Shown: piece after piece, positions 24,450 to 34,002 of the stretch | Layout: the number at the start of each line of letters is the position of its first letter | How positions within the stretch are numbered: position 1 is the stretch's first letter | Assembly: GCA_022826645.1 (NCBI GenBank) | Contig: JAJDUM010000087.1 | Span: forward strand, 1-49,854 | Length of the DNA: 49,854 nucleotides | DNA from: Candidatus Poribacteria bacterium | Lineage (GTDB): Bacteria; Poribacteria; WGA-4E; PCPOR2b | Reading direction: 5' to 3' | Translations under genes and position numbers: made by a program | The notes under the pieces: generated by a model | Databases searched by the model: none | The model's input: the letters and a program-made list of their open reading frames with translations, nothing else | What the model was told of the DNA's origin: nothing

Positions 24450-25541
24450 TTAGAATTTACCAGATCCTTCCTCACCCTGTTCCCCAATCGGATAAGCCCC
24501 CAAAATTTTCATCATCACGCACAACTCCCTAATCTCTGTAAGCGCTTTTCGGACACTTTCATCGTCCGCATGCCCATCCAAGTCTACAAAGAAAACATAT
24601 TCCCACGCTTTGGTGCGGGAGGGCAAGGACTCGATCTTGCTCATATTGAGTTCGTACTGTTTCAACACCTGCAGCACCTCCGATAACGCGCCAATTTTAT
24701 CCTTGACTGAGAAAATGATAGATGTCCGGTCATTTCCAGTAGGGGCCGCCGAGTGGCTTCCAATAACAAGGAAACGTGTCGTATTGTTTGGTCCATCCAT
24801 GATTGACTCGCCTACCACGGATAGCTCATACATCTCGCCAGCCAGTTGACTCGCTATTGCTGCTGCATTCGGTTCGCTGGAAGCCAATTCCGCCGCCTCT
24901 GACGTGCTGGAAACCTCAATTTGATGGACACCTGACACATTTTGACCAAGCCATTGACGACATTGGGCAAACGCTTGCGGGTGGGAGTAGATCTTTGTAA
25001 TCTCTGCTAACGGATATTTTGAGAGGAGATGCTGCCTGATTGGCAAAAAGCACTCCCCGCAAATTTGAAGGCTTGTGTACTGGAACATCTCCAAAACATC
25101 ACGGACCGTTCCATGTGTGGAGTTTTCGATCGCAACAACACCATAATCCGTTCGACCCGACTCGACCGCTGTAAAAATCTCGGGTTGAGGTGTCACTTCG
25201 ATAAACTCTACTGACGTGCCAAAGAAATGTGAGCCCGCCGTGTGACCAAAACTACCAGCAGGACCGAGGAAGGCAATGGATAACGGTCTTTCAAGCGCGC
25301 GACAGGCGGAGATAATCTCGGTGTAAATCGTATGTAGCGCGTCGGAGGGGAATTGCCCACGGTTCTGCGTTTCCAGCCGGGAGAGAATTTCCCGCTCTCG
25401 ATGCGGCGCATAAATCCGTTCAACGCCGGTGTCCGATTTGAGTTCACCGACACGTTTGACAATAGTTGCCCGTTCCTGTAAAAGGACCAAAATCCGGTCA
25501 TCAATCTGATCCAGCAAATTGCGGTAATCTTCCAATTTCAT
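24450..25541 (-). CDS. pheA: Bifunctional chorismate mutase/prephenate dehydratase
   Basis: Converts chorismate to prephenate and then to phenylpyruvate for phenylalanine synthesis. Residues 1-85 are an AroQ-type chorismate mutase (YRNLLDQIDDRILVLLQER). The dehydratase domain, about 92-270, begins IAFLGPAGSFGHTA and has the catalytic NTTRFLVIG region. A C-terminal ACT domain (SIIFSVKDKIGALSEVL, KIESLPSRTKAWEY) would bind phenylalanine for feedback control. The family's usual ESRP motif reads ESLP here. The length of 363 aa is standard. The ribosome site is weak, and no attenuator peptide was found upstream. Confidence 0.94.
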   Translation of the reverse strand: MKLEDYRNLLDQIDDRILVLLQERATIVKRVGELKSDTGVERIYAPHREREILSRLETQNRGQFPSDALHTIYTEIISACRALERPLSIAFLGPAGSFGHTAGSHFFGTSVEFIEVTPQPEIFTAVESGRTDYGVVAIENSTHGTVRDVLEMFQYTSLQICGECFLPIRQHLLSKYPLAEITKIYSHPQAFAQCRQWLGQNVSGVHQIEVSSTSEAAELASSEPNAAAIASQLAGEMYELSVVGESIMDGPNNTTRFLVIGSHSAAPTGNDRTSIIFSVKDKIGALSEVLQVLKQYELNMSKIESLPSRTKAWEYVFFVDLDGHADDESVRKALTEIRELCVMMKILGAYPIGEQGEEGSGKF

Positions 25542-25601
25542 AATAAGTCCGTCAAACGCTATCTCCTACGCTCTTGATAGGTGAAGGTGGTTTGGGGCAG
25601 A

Positions 25602-25628
25602 AGCTGAGTTTTTTGGAAAAACTCGGTT
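25602..25628. repeat. Degenerate CCGAGTTTT hairpin, copy 3
   Basis: GCTGAGTTTTTT pairs imperfectly with AAAAACTCGGTT. It lies between the 3' end of the 905-aa gene and the start of pheA, both on the minus strand. Confidence 0.6.
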
Positions 25629-25709
25629 GCGCTTTTGTACGTTTAACAGAGTGCCACAGTTACACCGAGGGCACAACTGTGACATTTGTCCGTTCTATAC
25701 GGATTGCCC

Positions 25710-28427
25710 TTACTTCAATATGAGCATCTTCCGGGTCCCCGAAAAGTCAGGGGTATTCAAATTGTAGAAGTAAACCCCAGAGGCAACCTGCTCGCCGATA
25801 TTGTTACGTCCATCCCAATACGCTGCCGTAGAACGCGTCATATAGAACCCTTGTTGCTTAAAACCGAGATCCAGCGTTCGGACGATGCCACCCGAGGTAT
25901 CATAAATCTGGAGCGTGACAGCAGCCGCTTTTTCAAGCTGGTACGGAATCCAGGTTTCGGGATTGAACGGGTTCGGGAAGTTCTGCAATAGCTGAGTCAG
26001 CTTCGGTTGGCCAATGCTATCAAGCCTGATAGACAGAACCGCGTTTGCCAAATCCTCAGGTGTTACTATAGAAGTGAAGATGTCTGATTCAACATTTCCA
26101 CCCGGACCGGTAACCCGTACTTCAATTACGTCTCCAGCTTGGACTACGCTCCGTTGCGCCAAGTCAGCTGTTGCCGCAGCGAAGTAATCGCCTTGCACTG
26201 AGGCAGTTATCACGCTATCTGTTCTGAGGTTACGGACTGTGACTTGGTAGCCCTCAAACGCAGCGTGCCCTTCCAAGTGCCCGCTTACAACGAATGCCCA
26301 CGTTTCCTGTTCTTGGAATGTATCCACGGATATTGCAGGTGCCGCTGCAGCATTCTCCGTTTGGGTTGTCCATCGGGAACCAACGAATGCAAATTGGCGA
26401 GCCTGTGGGACATTAACAATATAGCCTTTTCCACCTTCGATTGGAAACCCGTCGTCCGGTGCGCTTGGTGTCCAACCAACGAATTTCTGATTGGTTTCAT
26501 CGAATGCGATGATGGTTGTCGCTCCTGTCAGACCGGCAAGCGTCTTAGCGTTCAGCGGTGTCGGTGGTGCCAATGGCACAGAAATCATGTTCAGACCTTT
26601 AGCCAGTGTGACATGGTAGGCGTTGCCAAAATAGTCGCTCTCCGTCTTAGTGCCGAGTCTGGCGATAAACCCATGCCTCCGCCCATCCGCCGAGTCGTAG
26701 TGCCCGACAACAGAGCCATCCTGATTGATGTTCCAGCCCTCCGTGCTAACGCTACCCGGAAACCACAATTCATGTAGTCCGTACAGATATGAGCCGACAT
26801 AGGACCGTGGAATATCGTCCACAAATTTTGCTCGGGCACTTACAAATACACTCCTTCCTTCGCCCTCGCTAATGCCGTGCAGAAAAAAGTATTCCAGAGT
26901 TGACGGTTCAAGATAGTCAAGCAGTATAAACCTGCCAGACACACTGAGCGCGTATGCGTGAAATAAACCGTCAGCATCTATGTAGCTGCCTACGATAAGA
27001 CCTTGCGAGTTCACAAAATCGGCGTATGTTGCTGTTGCATCAGGCACTTCAACGATTATGTCCCCTGAAAATCCACGCCGAACGCCGGAATCGTCTATAA
27101 AATTACCCGTCAGGACACCCGTCGCATCACTGAACCCATATATCTCCGTTTGGACGGCACCCGGAAAATCATATTGCCGCAATTCGCCATTTTCTAAGAT
27201 GACACCGTGGTGCAGCCCATCGCTATCTTGGTAGTGCCCGGCAGCTAACCCATTATTGCCGAGCGCATAGAAATAAGTGTTCTGTGAACCCGGGAAATCA
27301 TAAGTCGTAAAAACACCGTCAATGAGCGTAAATCCGACTGTTTTTTCACCATCAGGGCTCCGGGCGTAGCCGGCGTAATCCTCAAAGTCGCTACTCGCTG
27401 TCAACGCTAAAAAATCTACACCCGGAACATCAATACTCTCATAGGTGAAATTGAATTCAGGCGGTGGGGGATAAGCTATATCTCTGAATTTTTCAGCAGT
27501 TTCCTCAGTCGGTCTGGCGATAAATCCGTGTCTACCTCCGTCCCCTGAGTCGTAATACCCGACGACAGATCCATCTTGATTGATATTCCAACCCTCTGTG
27601 CTAACACCGCCCGGAAACTGTAAATCAGATAGTCCTTGCTGGGAGGTGCCGACATAGGAGCGCGGAATATCACCTATCGCTCTAGCTCGCGCAACGATAA
27701 TCCTTGTATCAGTGATACCGTGCACAAAAAAGTACTCCAGAGTTGATGAGTCCAGATAGTCGTGAAATACAAATGTTCCATTCGGGGTGCGCACGTATGG
27801 ATAATATAGACCATCTGCACCTATGTAACTTCCTGTGATAGCGCCACTCGCGTTCACAAAATCGGCGTATGTTGCCGTTGCATCAGGCACTTCAACGATT
27901 ATGTCCCCTGAAAATCCACGCCGAACGCCGGAATCGTCTATAAAATTACCCGTCAGCACACCCGTCGCATCACTGAACCCATATATCTCCGTTTGGACGG
28001 CACCCGGAAAATCATATTGCCGTAGTTCGCCATTTTCTAAGATGACGCCATGGTACAGCCCATCGCTATCTTGGTAGTGCCCGGCAGCTGTCCCATTATT
28101 ACCGAACGCATAGAAATAAGTGTTCCGTGAACCCGGGAAATCATAAGTCGTAAAAACACCGTCAATGAGCGTAAATCCGACTGTTTTTTCACCATCAGGA
28201 CTCCGGGTGTAGCCGGCGTAATCCTCAAAGTCGCTACTCGCTGTCAACGCTAAAAAATCTACACCCGGAACATCAATACTCTCATAAGTATAGCTGAATT
28301 CAGGGGAGCCGGGAGTTGGGTCATTATCGGTCTGTGCATCGGTGTTATTTAAGAAAAAGGGATTGAGGCATAGGAACAACGTAAATACGTAAAACAGAAA
28401 ACTGGTTTTAACCTGAGTGGTCTTCAT
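25710..28427 (-). CDS. Large secreted repeat protein with C-terminal sorting domain
   Basis: A 905-residue protein. A signal peptide (about residues 1-31, hydrophobic FLFYVFTLFLCLNPFFL) is followed by two near-identical halves, about residues 43-310 and 325-600. Each starts TYESIDVPGVDFLALTASSD and contains short beta units with GHYQDSDG- and GNFIDDSG-like turns, resembling HAF-type extracellular repeats. Residues about 610-790 hold a further beta-rich region. The last 90 residues are an FNPETWIPYQL ... YWDGRNNIGEQVASGVYFY module like FlgD/type-9-secretion tails. It is probably exported and anchored. AAGGAG precedes the ATG. The ligand is unknown. Confidence 0.88.
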   Translation of the reverse strand: MKTTQVKTSFLFYVFTLFLCLNPFFLNNTDAQTDNDPTPGSPEFSYTYESIDVPGVDFLALTASSDFEDYAGYTRSPDGEKTVGFTLIDGVFTTYDFPGSRNTYFYAFGNNGTAAGHYQDSDGLYHGVILENGELRQYDFPGAVQTEIYGFSDATGVLTGNFIDDSGVRRGFSGDIIVEVPDATATYADFVNASGAITGSYIGADGLYYPYVRTPNGTFVFHDYLDSSTLEYFFVHGITDTRIIVARARAIGDIPRSYVGTSQQGLSDLQFPGGVSTEGWNINQDGSVVGYYDSGDGGRHGFIARPTEETAEKFRDIAYPPPPEFNFTYESIDVPGVDFLALTASSDFEDYAGYARSPDGEKTVGFTLIDGVFTTYDFPGSQNTYFYALGNNGLAAGHYQDSDGLHHGVILENGELRQYDFPGAVQTEIYGFSDATGVLTGNFIDDSGVRRGFSGDIIVEVPDATATYADFVNSQGLIVGSYIDADGLFHAYALSVSGRFILLDYLEPSTLEYFFLHGISEGEGRSVFVSARAKFVDDIPRSYVGSYLYGLHELWFPGSVSTEGWNINQDGSVVGHYDSADGRRHGFIARLGTKTESDYFGNAYHVTLAKGLNMISVPLAPPTPLNAKTLAGLTGATTIIAFDETNQKFVGWTPSAPDDGFPIEGGKGYIVNVPQARQFAFVGSRWTTQTENAAAAPAISVDTFQEQETWAFVVSGHLEGHAAFEGYQVTVRNLRTDSVITASVQGDYFAAATADLAQRSVVQAGDVIEVRVTGPGGNVESDIFTSIVTPEDLANAVLSIRLDSIGQPKLTQLLQNFPNPFNPETWIPYQLEKAAAVTLQIYDTSGGIVRTLDLGFKQQGFYMTRSTAAYWDGRNNIGEQVASGVYFYNLNTPDFSGTRKMLILK

Positions 28428-28499
28428 GAAAAACTCCTTTATTGGAATAACCCTAGTTAAGATAACCTAAGTTGATAGTTATTGGAAATCCATCAGAAC

Positions 28500-28531
28500 C
28501 TGTAGGTCGAGATTCACATCTCGACCTACAG
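28500..28531. repeat. Perfect 14-bp hairpin between two secreted-protein genes
   Basis: CTGTAGGTCGAGAT (28500-28513), loop TCAC, ATCTCGACCTACAG (28518-28531). Its left flank CCATCAGAACCTGTAGGTCG resembles the end of the 27-bp repeats at 17440 and 18533, so they may be one family. Confidence 0.75.
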
Positions 28532-28597
28532 AAATGATACAATTGCACAGAGATTAGGGGCTATTGGTTTGAATATGTCGGCTACTAGCAACTTACG

Positions 28598-31129
28598 TTA
28601 TTTAAGAATTACCATCCGCCGCAAATCAGTATAATTTTCTGCGTCGAGTTGATAAAAATAGATTCCGCTTGCAACCGATTCGCCGATTTCATTACGGCCG
28701 TCCCAGTAAACGGCTTTCGTCCGACCGGTGTAGTACCCGGCAGACTGATACCCCAAATCGAATTGGCGCACCGCCGTACCTTTCATATCATAAACCGTAA
28801 GCGTCACGTCTGCATCACGGGCGAGTTGGTACGGAATCCATGTCTCCGGGTTGAACGGGTTAGGATAGTTCGGCAAAAGCGCTGTCTCTTTGGGAACTAA
28901 TGCTACAAGCAGTTGTTCGAGGAAGAGAATTCCTCTTTGTGCCTTTAGATCGGTGAGGGCTAACCCTTGCGCTTGAGTCAGCCATCCCTCGACATCGGCG
29001 GGAGTTAAGTTGGTCAGTGGTAAAGAATGTCCAGCCGGTGCGGTGGCAGTGTTCCCTATCGCGCCTGCGACCTGAAGCAAGTCCGCAATATCCACAATGC
29101 CATCTCCGTTGACATCGGCATCATTTTCCCCTGTCTGTCCCAAACGCAATCCAACTAACGCTAAATCTAAGATGTTGACCACTCCATTCCCATTGACATC
29201 CTCAACCGGCGGGACCTCTTCGACGACTGGAGGAGGTGGTTCCTCGGGAGGAGGGGGCGGTGTAACATCCCACAAAAGCACCGTGCCATCCCAACTCCCA
29301 CTGGCGAGCATCGTACCATCAGAACTGAAAACAACACTCTCAACACTACTCGCATGACCGACAAGAGTTTTCAACGGCTCGCCGGTGGTAACATCCCACA
29401 AACTAACCGTGTCATCCCACGCCCCAACTGCAAGCGTTTTTCCATCGGGGCTGAAAGCAACACTTTCGACACCATGAACCTCCCGATCAATGGCTAGCAT
29501 CACTTCACCGGTTTCAACATCCCACAGACGAACGACAGTATCGTAACCTGCACTTGCGATGATCTTGTCATCGGGACTGAAAGCAACCGTCAGGACATGA
29601 AGGAAATGTCCTGCAAGTACTTGCAGAGTTTCCCCTGTCTCAACATCCCACAGGCGAACGGTGTTATCTCGACTCCCACTTGCAAGAATTTTTCCATCGG
29701 AACTGAAAGCGAGGTTCTCGACGCCGGTCCCGTGGCCACGGAGAGTCCTCAAACGCGCCCCGGTGGCGACATCCCACAAGCGAACGTCATCGTCCTCGCT
29801 TCCGCTCGCTACCATGCTACCATCGGGACTGAAAGCGACGCTTATAATGTAGGACCTATGTCCAACAAGGGTTTTCAGGTGGGCTCCGGTATCAACGTCC
29901 CATAAGCGGACCGTGTCGTCATTACCGCCACTGGCAAGTGTACGTCCATCCGGGCTAAAAGCAACGATTTCCACATCGTCCGTATGCCCAAAGAGGAAGT
30001 GCTCGCGTTCTCCTGTTTCGGTGTTCCACAGACGGATGGTGCTGTCCCAACTCCGACCAACGAGGACGCGTCCCTCCGGACTGAACGCAACATTCAAAAC
30101 AATGTCCGCGAACCCAGTAACAGCTTCAATGTGCTCACCCGTATCAACGTCCCATAGGCGAAAGGTCGCATCCCACGCCCCACTTGCGACCGTGCGCCCA
30201 TCCGGGCTAAATGCAACCTGAATGACATCAGCCGTATGTTCGGTCAGAGTGTGAACAGCAACACCGGTGTCAACATCCCACAGGCGGAGGGTATCGTCCT
30301 CACTCGCACTCGCTAGGACACCCTCATCCGAAAAAGTGAGATCGTAAATAATAGAAGTGTGACCGATGAGTGTCCTAATTTCGTCGCCGGTGTCAACGTC
30401 CCACAAACGGATCCTTGCGTCGTAGTCTCCACTGGCAATCATCTCCCCATCTGGACTAAAGGCAACCGCCCGGATAAGAGATGTATGTCCGGTGATCGTT
30501 CTGATAAGGTCACCCGTAGCCACATCCCACAAACGGACCGTTTGGTCCCAACCTCCACTAACGACCATATCCCCATTTGGGCTAAAAGCAACGCTGGTAA
30601 CCCGATCTGTGTGTTCGGCAAGAATGTGAATGATCTCACCAGTGTCAACATCCCACAAGTGAACGGTATCGTCATAACTTCCACTGGCAAGAATCTTTCC
30701 ATCCGGGCTAAAGTCGAGACTTCGAACACCACTCCTATGCCCGGTAAGAGTTTTGATATCCTCACCCGTAGCGGTATCCCACAAACGGATAGCTCGATCC
30801 CAGCCCCCACTAGCAAGTATAGATCCATCCGGCGAATACGCCATAGAAGATGGTGAATACGTCGCAGATTCATATATTGCAGTCTGCCCGGTGAGCAGGC
30901 GAACCTCTTGAAGGGTTGCCGTGTCGTAGAGCCAAATACCGATGGCAGTGGCGACCGCGAGGCGGCTGCCGTCAGGTGAATACTGAAGTCCAGCTATCCA
31001 ACCTTTACCGTATCGCGCAATCGCATCTTCGGGTAACTGCCACTGCGGATTTTCTTGAGCGAAGCTGTTTGATAGAAATAGAGCCGAAAGTAATAATAGA
31101 ACAAGCCTAAAAAACACTGTCCTTTTCAT
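28598..31129 (-). CDS. Secreted WD40 double-propeller protein with dockerin module and sorting domain
   Basis: An 843-residue protein. The signal peptide is MKRTVFFRLVLLLLSALFLS and ends near SFAQ. I count 14 WD40 repeats (typically SPDG-LASGS-DDTVRLWDVDTGE) in residues about 40-640, enough for two seven-bladed propellers. A Pro-rich linker leads to a dockerin-type calcium pair (DVNGNGVVNILDLALVG and DVNGDGIVDIADLLQVAG), then the FNPETWIPYQLA ... YWDGRNEIGESVASGIYFYQL C-terminal domain. Bacterial dockerins normally dock onto cohesins, none of which is seen here. It is a tandem paralogue of the next gene. AAGGAGA precedes the ATG. Confidence 0.92.
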   Translation of the reverse strand: MKRTVFFRLVLLLLSALFLSNSFAQENPQWQLPEDAIARYGKGWIAGLQYSPDGSRLAVATAIGIWLYDTATLQEVRLLTGQTAIYESATYSPSSMAYSPDGSILASGGWDRAIRLWDTATGEDIKTLTGHRSGVRSLDFSPDGKILASGSYDDTVHLWDVDTGEIIHILAEHTDRVTSVAFSPNGDMVVSGGWDQTVRLWDVATGDLIRTITGHTSLIRAVAFSPDGEMIASGDYDARIRLWDVDTGDEIRTLIGHTSIIYDLTFSDEGVLASASEDDTLRLWDVDTGVAVHTLTEHTADVIQVAFSPDGRTVASGAWDATFRLWDVDTGEHIEAVTGFADIVLNVAFSPEGRVLVGRSWDSTIRLWNTETGEREHFLFGHTDDVEIVAFSPDGRTLASGGNDDTVRLWDVDTGAHLKTLVGHRSYIISVAFSPDGSMVASGSEDDDVRLWDVATGARLRTLRGHGTGVENLAFSSDGKILASGSRDNTVRLWDVETGETLQVLAGHFLHVLTVAFSPDDKIIASAGYDTVVRLWDVETGEVMLAIDREVHGVESVAFSPDGKTLAVGAWDDTVSLWDVTTGEPLKTLVGHASSVESVVFSSDGTMLASGSWDGTVLLWDVTPPPPPEEPPPPVVEEVPPVEDVNGNGVVNILDLALVGLRLGQTGENDADVNGDGIVDIADLLQVAGAIGNTATAPAGHSLPLTNLTPADVEGWLTQAQGLALTDLKAQRGILFLEQLLVALVPKETALLPNYPNPFNPETWIPYQLARDADVTLTVYDMKGTAVRQFDLGYQSAGYYTGRTKAVYWDGRNEIGESVASGIYFYQLDAENYTDLRRMVILK

Positions 31130-31209
31130 TGAAATTGATTCTCCTTTTGATTATCAGTTTTGCGGAACCCCAAATACACAGCAAATGAGCGAAAGAGCAC
31201 TTAGGTTCA

Positions 31210-31240
31210 GAGACCGAGTTTTTTGGAAAAACTCGGTCTC
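31210..31240. repeat. CCGAGTTTTT hairpin, copy 4
   Basis: A 14-bp stem (GAGACCGAGTTTTT at 31210-31223, its complement at 31227-31240) with a 3-nt loop, just past the 3' end of the second WD40 gene. Confidence 0.7.
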
Positions 31241-31258
31241 TCAGACCGATTAGTGCAC

Positions 31259-33799
31259 CTACTTGAGAATCACCATCCGCCGTAAGTCAGTATAATCGCC
31301 TGCCCCGATAGATCGGGATGGAGACACTTGGAGTTGATAGAAATAAACCCCACTTGCGACCGATTCGCCAGTTTCATTGCGGCCGTCCCAATAAGCAGCT
31401 TTTGTGCGAGTAGTATAGAATCCCGCAGACTGATGTCCTAAATCAAATTGTCGGACCGGTACGCCGTTTGTGTCATAGACCGTGAGGGCGACATTGGCAT
31501 CGTTGGCGAGTTGATAAGGGATCCAGGTCTCTGGGTTGAATGGATTGGGAAAATTAGGCAAAAGTGCTGTCTCTTTCGGAGCCAGTGTTGCAAGAAGCTG
31601 TTCAAGGAAAAGGATTCCTCTTTGTGAGCGGACATCCGTGAGGTCTAACCCTTGTGCTTGGGTGAGCCAATCCTCGACATCAGCAGGCGTTAAGTTAGTC
31701 AGTGCCAAGGGGTGTGTAGTGGGTGCGGTGGCAGTGTTGCCTATCGCGCCAGCGACCTGAAGCAAATCCGCAATATCCACAATACCATCTCCGTTGACAT
31801 CTGCACTATTTTCCCCTGTCTGTCCCAAACGTAAACCAACCAACGCTAAATCCAAGATGTTGACCACTCCATTCCCGTTGACATCCTCGACGAGTGGAGC
31901 GGGTGGTTCCACGGGCTCTGGAGGCGGCTGTGGAACCGCCCATAGCAACACCGTCCCGTCCCAACTGCCACTTGCGAGGACTGTACCATCGGAGTTGAAA
32001 GCAACGCTCTCAACCCGAGAGGCATGTCCGGTAAAGGTTATGATATGCTCACCTGTTGCAACATCCCACAAGCCAATCGCATTACCCCACCCTCCGGCTG
32101 CAAGGGTTTTGCCATCGCGATTGAAAGCAACGCTTTCTATAACACTTTCGACACCATAATCACTTCCTTGGATAGTTGTCATCTCCTCACCGGTGGTGAC
32201 GTTCCACAACCGGATGGTATTGTCCCACCCCCCACTTGCGAGGATTGTGCCCTCGGGATTGAAAGCAACGCTCAAGACATGGCCCCAATGACCAAAGAAC
32301 GCATTTAAGAAATCTCCGGTCTCAACATCCCACAACGCAATGGCAGAGTCCCGACTCCCACTCGCGATGGTTGTACCATCGGGACTGAAAGCGAGAGTCT
32401 CAACACCGGCATCGTGTCCGTAGATGGTTCCCAGACGTTCCCCAGTGGCGACATCCCATAAACGGACAGTATCGTCCTCACTGCCACTTGCGAGGGTGGT
32501 GCCATCGGGACTGAAAGCGATGGTTATAATATAAGCCCAATGCGCGACGAGCGTTTTCAGGTGTGCGCCGGTCCCGGCGTCCCACAGGCGAACAGTACTG
32601 TCCTGACTGCCGCTGGCGATTGTGCGGCCATCCGGACTGAAAACAACAATATCCACATCGTCCGTATGCCCTACGAGGACGTGCTGCCGATCTCCTGTTT
32701 CGGTATTCCAGACGTGAATCGTTTGATCCCAACTCCGACCAATGAGTGGGCGGTCCCCCGGACCGAAAGCAACGCTGGTGGCCCTATCGGTATGTCCGGT
32801 AAGAGTGCCGATGTTCTCTCCGGTGTCAACAACCCACAGACGAACTGTTGCATCCCCACTCCCACTTGCGAGGGTGTTGCCATCCGGGCTAAACGCAACT
32901 TTATAGACATCAGCCGTGTGTTCGGTAAAGGTTTTGACTGTCTCGCCTGTGACAGCGTTCCACAGACGAATAGTATCGTCCTCACTCGCGCTTGCCAATA
33001 TGCCCCCATCCGAAGAAAAGACAACATCGTAGATAATTGAACTGTGCCCAGTAAGCGTTCTGATTTTCTCGCCTGTTTTAACGTTCCACAGATGAATCAT
33101 TGAGTCATAATCCCCGCTGGCGAGTGTACCGCCCCAACCGAAGGCGACTGTCCTGATGAGAGACGTATGTTCGGTAAAGGTATGGAGGTTATCACCTGTA
33201 GCAACATCCCACACCCGAACAGTTTGGTCCCAACTTCCGCTGGCAACCATACCCCCATCTGGACTGAACGCAACGCTAGAAACCCAATCCTCATGTTCGG
33301 TAAGGGTTTTGATATTTTCGCCGGTGTCAACAGCCCACAGGCGAACGGTGTCATCGTAACTTCCGCTGACGAGGGTTTTTCCGTCCGGGCTGAAGGCAAT
33401 GCTCAAAATACCCTCCTCATGCCCGGTAAGCGTCCTAATGCTCTCACCTGTTGTGGTATCCCATAGCCGAATTGTATCGTCATCACTTCCACTGGCAAGT
33501 ATACTCCCATCCGAGGAATAAGCGATGGTAGAGACTATTTCCGTATGCCCGGTGAGCAGATCAACCTCTTGAAGGGTTGTCGTATCGTAGAGCCAGATGC
33601 CGATAGGACTGCCGACCGCGAGCCGGGTGCCGTCAGGCGAATATTCAAGTGCAGATATCCAGCCTTTTCCAAATCGTGCAGTAGCACCATCGGGCAGCTG
33701 CCACTGCTGCCACTGTGGATTATCTTGGGCGAAGGTATCCGATAAAAATAATGCCGAGACTAACAATAGGATAAAAATAAACAAGGTTGTCTTTTTCAT
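31259..33799 (-). CDS. Secreted WD40 double-propeller protein with dockerin module and sorting domain (paralogue)
   Basis: An 846-residue paralogue of the neighbour at 28598-31129 with the same architecture: signal peptide (MKKTTLFIFILLLVSALFLS), 14 WD40 repeats, Pro-rich linker, two dockerin-like calcium loops and the C-terminal sorting domain. The start at 33799 is chosen because the signal peptide begins there after GGAGA; the frame continues 35 codons upstream with no supporting features. Near its C-terminus it has about eight extra residues, SPSRSIGAG-like, encoded by a CCCGAT repeat unit at 31299-31330 that the paralogue lacks. The similarity implies a gene duplication followed by divergence. 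Confidence 0.92.
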   Translation of the reverse strand: MKKTTLFIFILLLVSALFLSDTFAQDNPQWQQWQLPDGATARFGKGWISALEYSPDGTRLAVGSPIGIWLYDTTTLQEVDLLTGHTEIVSTIAYSSDGSILASGSDDDTIRLWDTTTGESIRTLTGHEEGILSIAFSPDGKTLVSGSYDDTVRLWAVDTGENIKTLTEHEDWVSSVAFSPDGGMVASGSWDQTVRVWDVATGDNLHTFTEHTSLIRTVAFGWGGTLASGDYDSMIHLWNVKTGEKIRTLTGHSSIIYDVVFSSDGGILASASEDDTIRLWNAVTGETVKTFTEHTADVYKVAFSPDGNTLASGSGDATVRLWVVDTGENIGTLTGHTDRATSVAFGPGDRPLIGRSWDQTIHVWNTETGDRQHVLVGHTDDVDIVVFSPDGRTIASGSQDSTVRLWDAGTGAHLKTLVAHWAYIITIAFSPDGTTLASGSEDDTVRLWDVATGERLGTIYGHDAGVETLAFSPDGTTIASGSRDSAIALWDVETGDFLNAFFGHWGHVLSVAFNPEGTILASGGWDNTIRLWNVTTGEEMTTIQGSDYGVESVIESVAFNRDGKTLAAGGWGNAIGLWDVATGEHIITFTGHASRVESVAFNSDGTVLASGSWDGTVLLWAVPQPPPEPVEPPAPLVEDVNGNGVVNILDLALVGLRLGQTGENSADVNGDGIVDIADLLQVAGAIGNTATAPTTHPLALTNLTPADVEDWLTQAQGLDLTDVRSQRGILFLEQLLATLAPKETALLPNFPNPFNPETWIPYQLANDANVALTVYDTNGVPVRQFDLGHQSAGFYTTRTKAAYWDGRNETGESVASGVYFYQLQVSPSRSIGAGDYTDLRRMVILK
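31299..31330. repeat. CCCGAT repeat unit inside a coding sequence
   Basis: The plus strand reads CCTGCCCCGATAGATCGGGA within the codons for the C-terminal domain. The paralogous gene goes straight from YFYQLDAE to NYTDLRRM at the same place. The net extra length is 24 bases, keeping the frame. Confidence 0.75.
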
Positions 33800-33865
33800 T
33801 GGGATGGATTCTCCGTTTTGAGTTGTCAATTCTGAGATATACTGTTGGAAATCAGAGCAGGTTGA

Positions 33866-33970
33866 GCGCAGCGAAATCCCGTTCCGTTCCGAGAATCCCG
33901 ACAAGTCGGGACCTGTCCCGATTTATCGGGCCTGTCCCGATCCTATCGGGGGATCTATCGGAGGCAGATC
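33866..33970. repeat. CCCGAT palindrome cluster
   Basis: Contains GAATCCCGACAAGTCGGGAC (as at 14950), then CCCGATTTATCGGG, CCCGATCCTATCGGG and a degraded CCGAT unit, in the 203-base gap between the WD40 paralogue and the DUF5069-like gene. No gene is seen there. Confidence 0.7.
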
Positions 33971-34002
33971 ACTGCCTACTCCCCTACTCATTTTTTCGAT
34001 AC

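Noticed and set aside
25541..25709. Phenylalanine attenuator upstream of pheA
   Set aside because: No Phe-rich leader peptide or alternative terminator pair is visible; the only hairpin belongs to the dispersed CCGAGTTTT family.
29000..33700. Many plus-strand frames of 60-170 codons opposite the WD40 genes
   Set aside because: They mirror the repeated minus-strand coding DNA, lack ribosome sites and known motifs.
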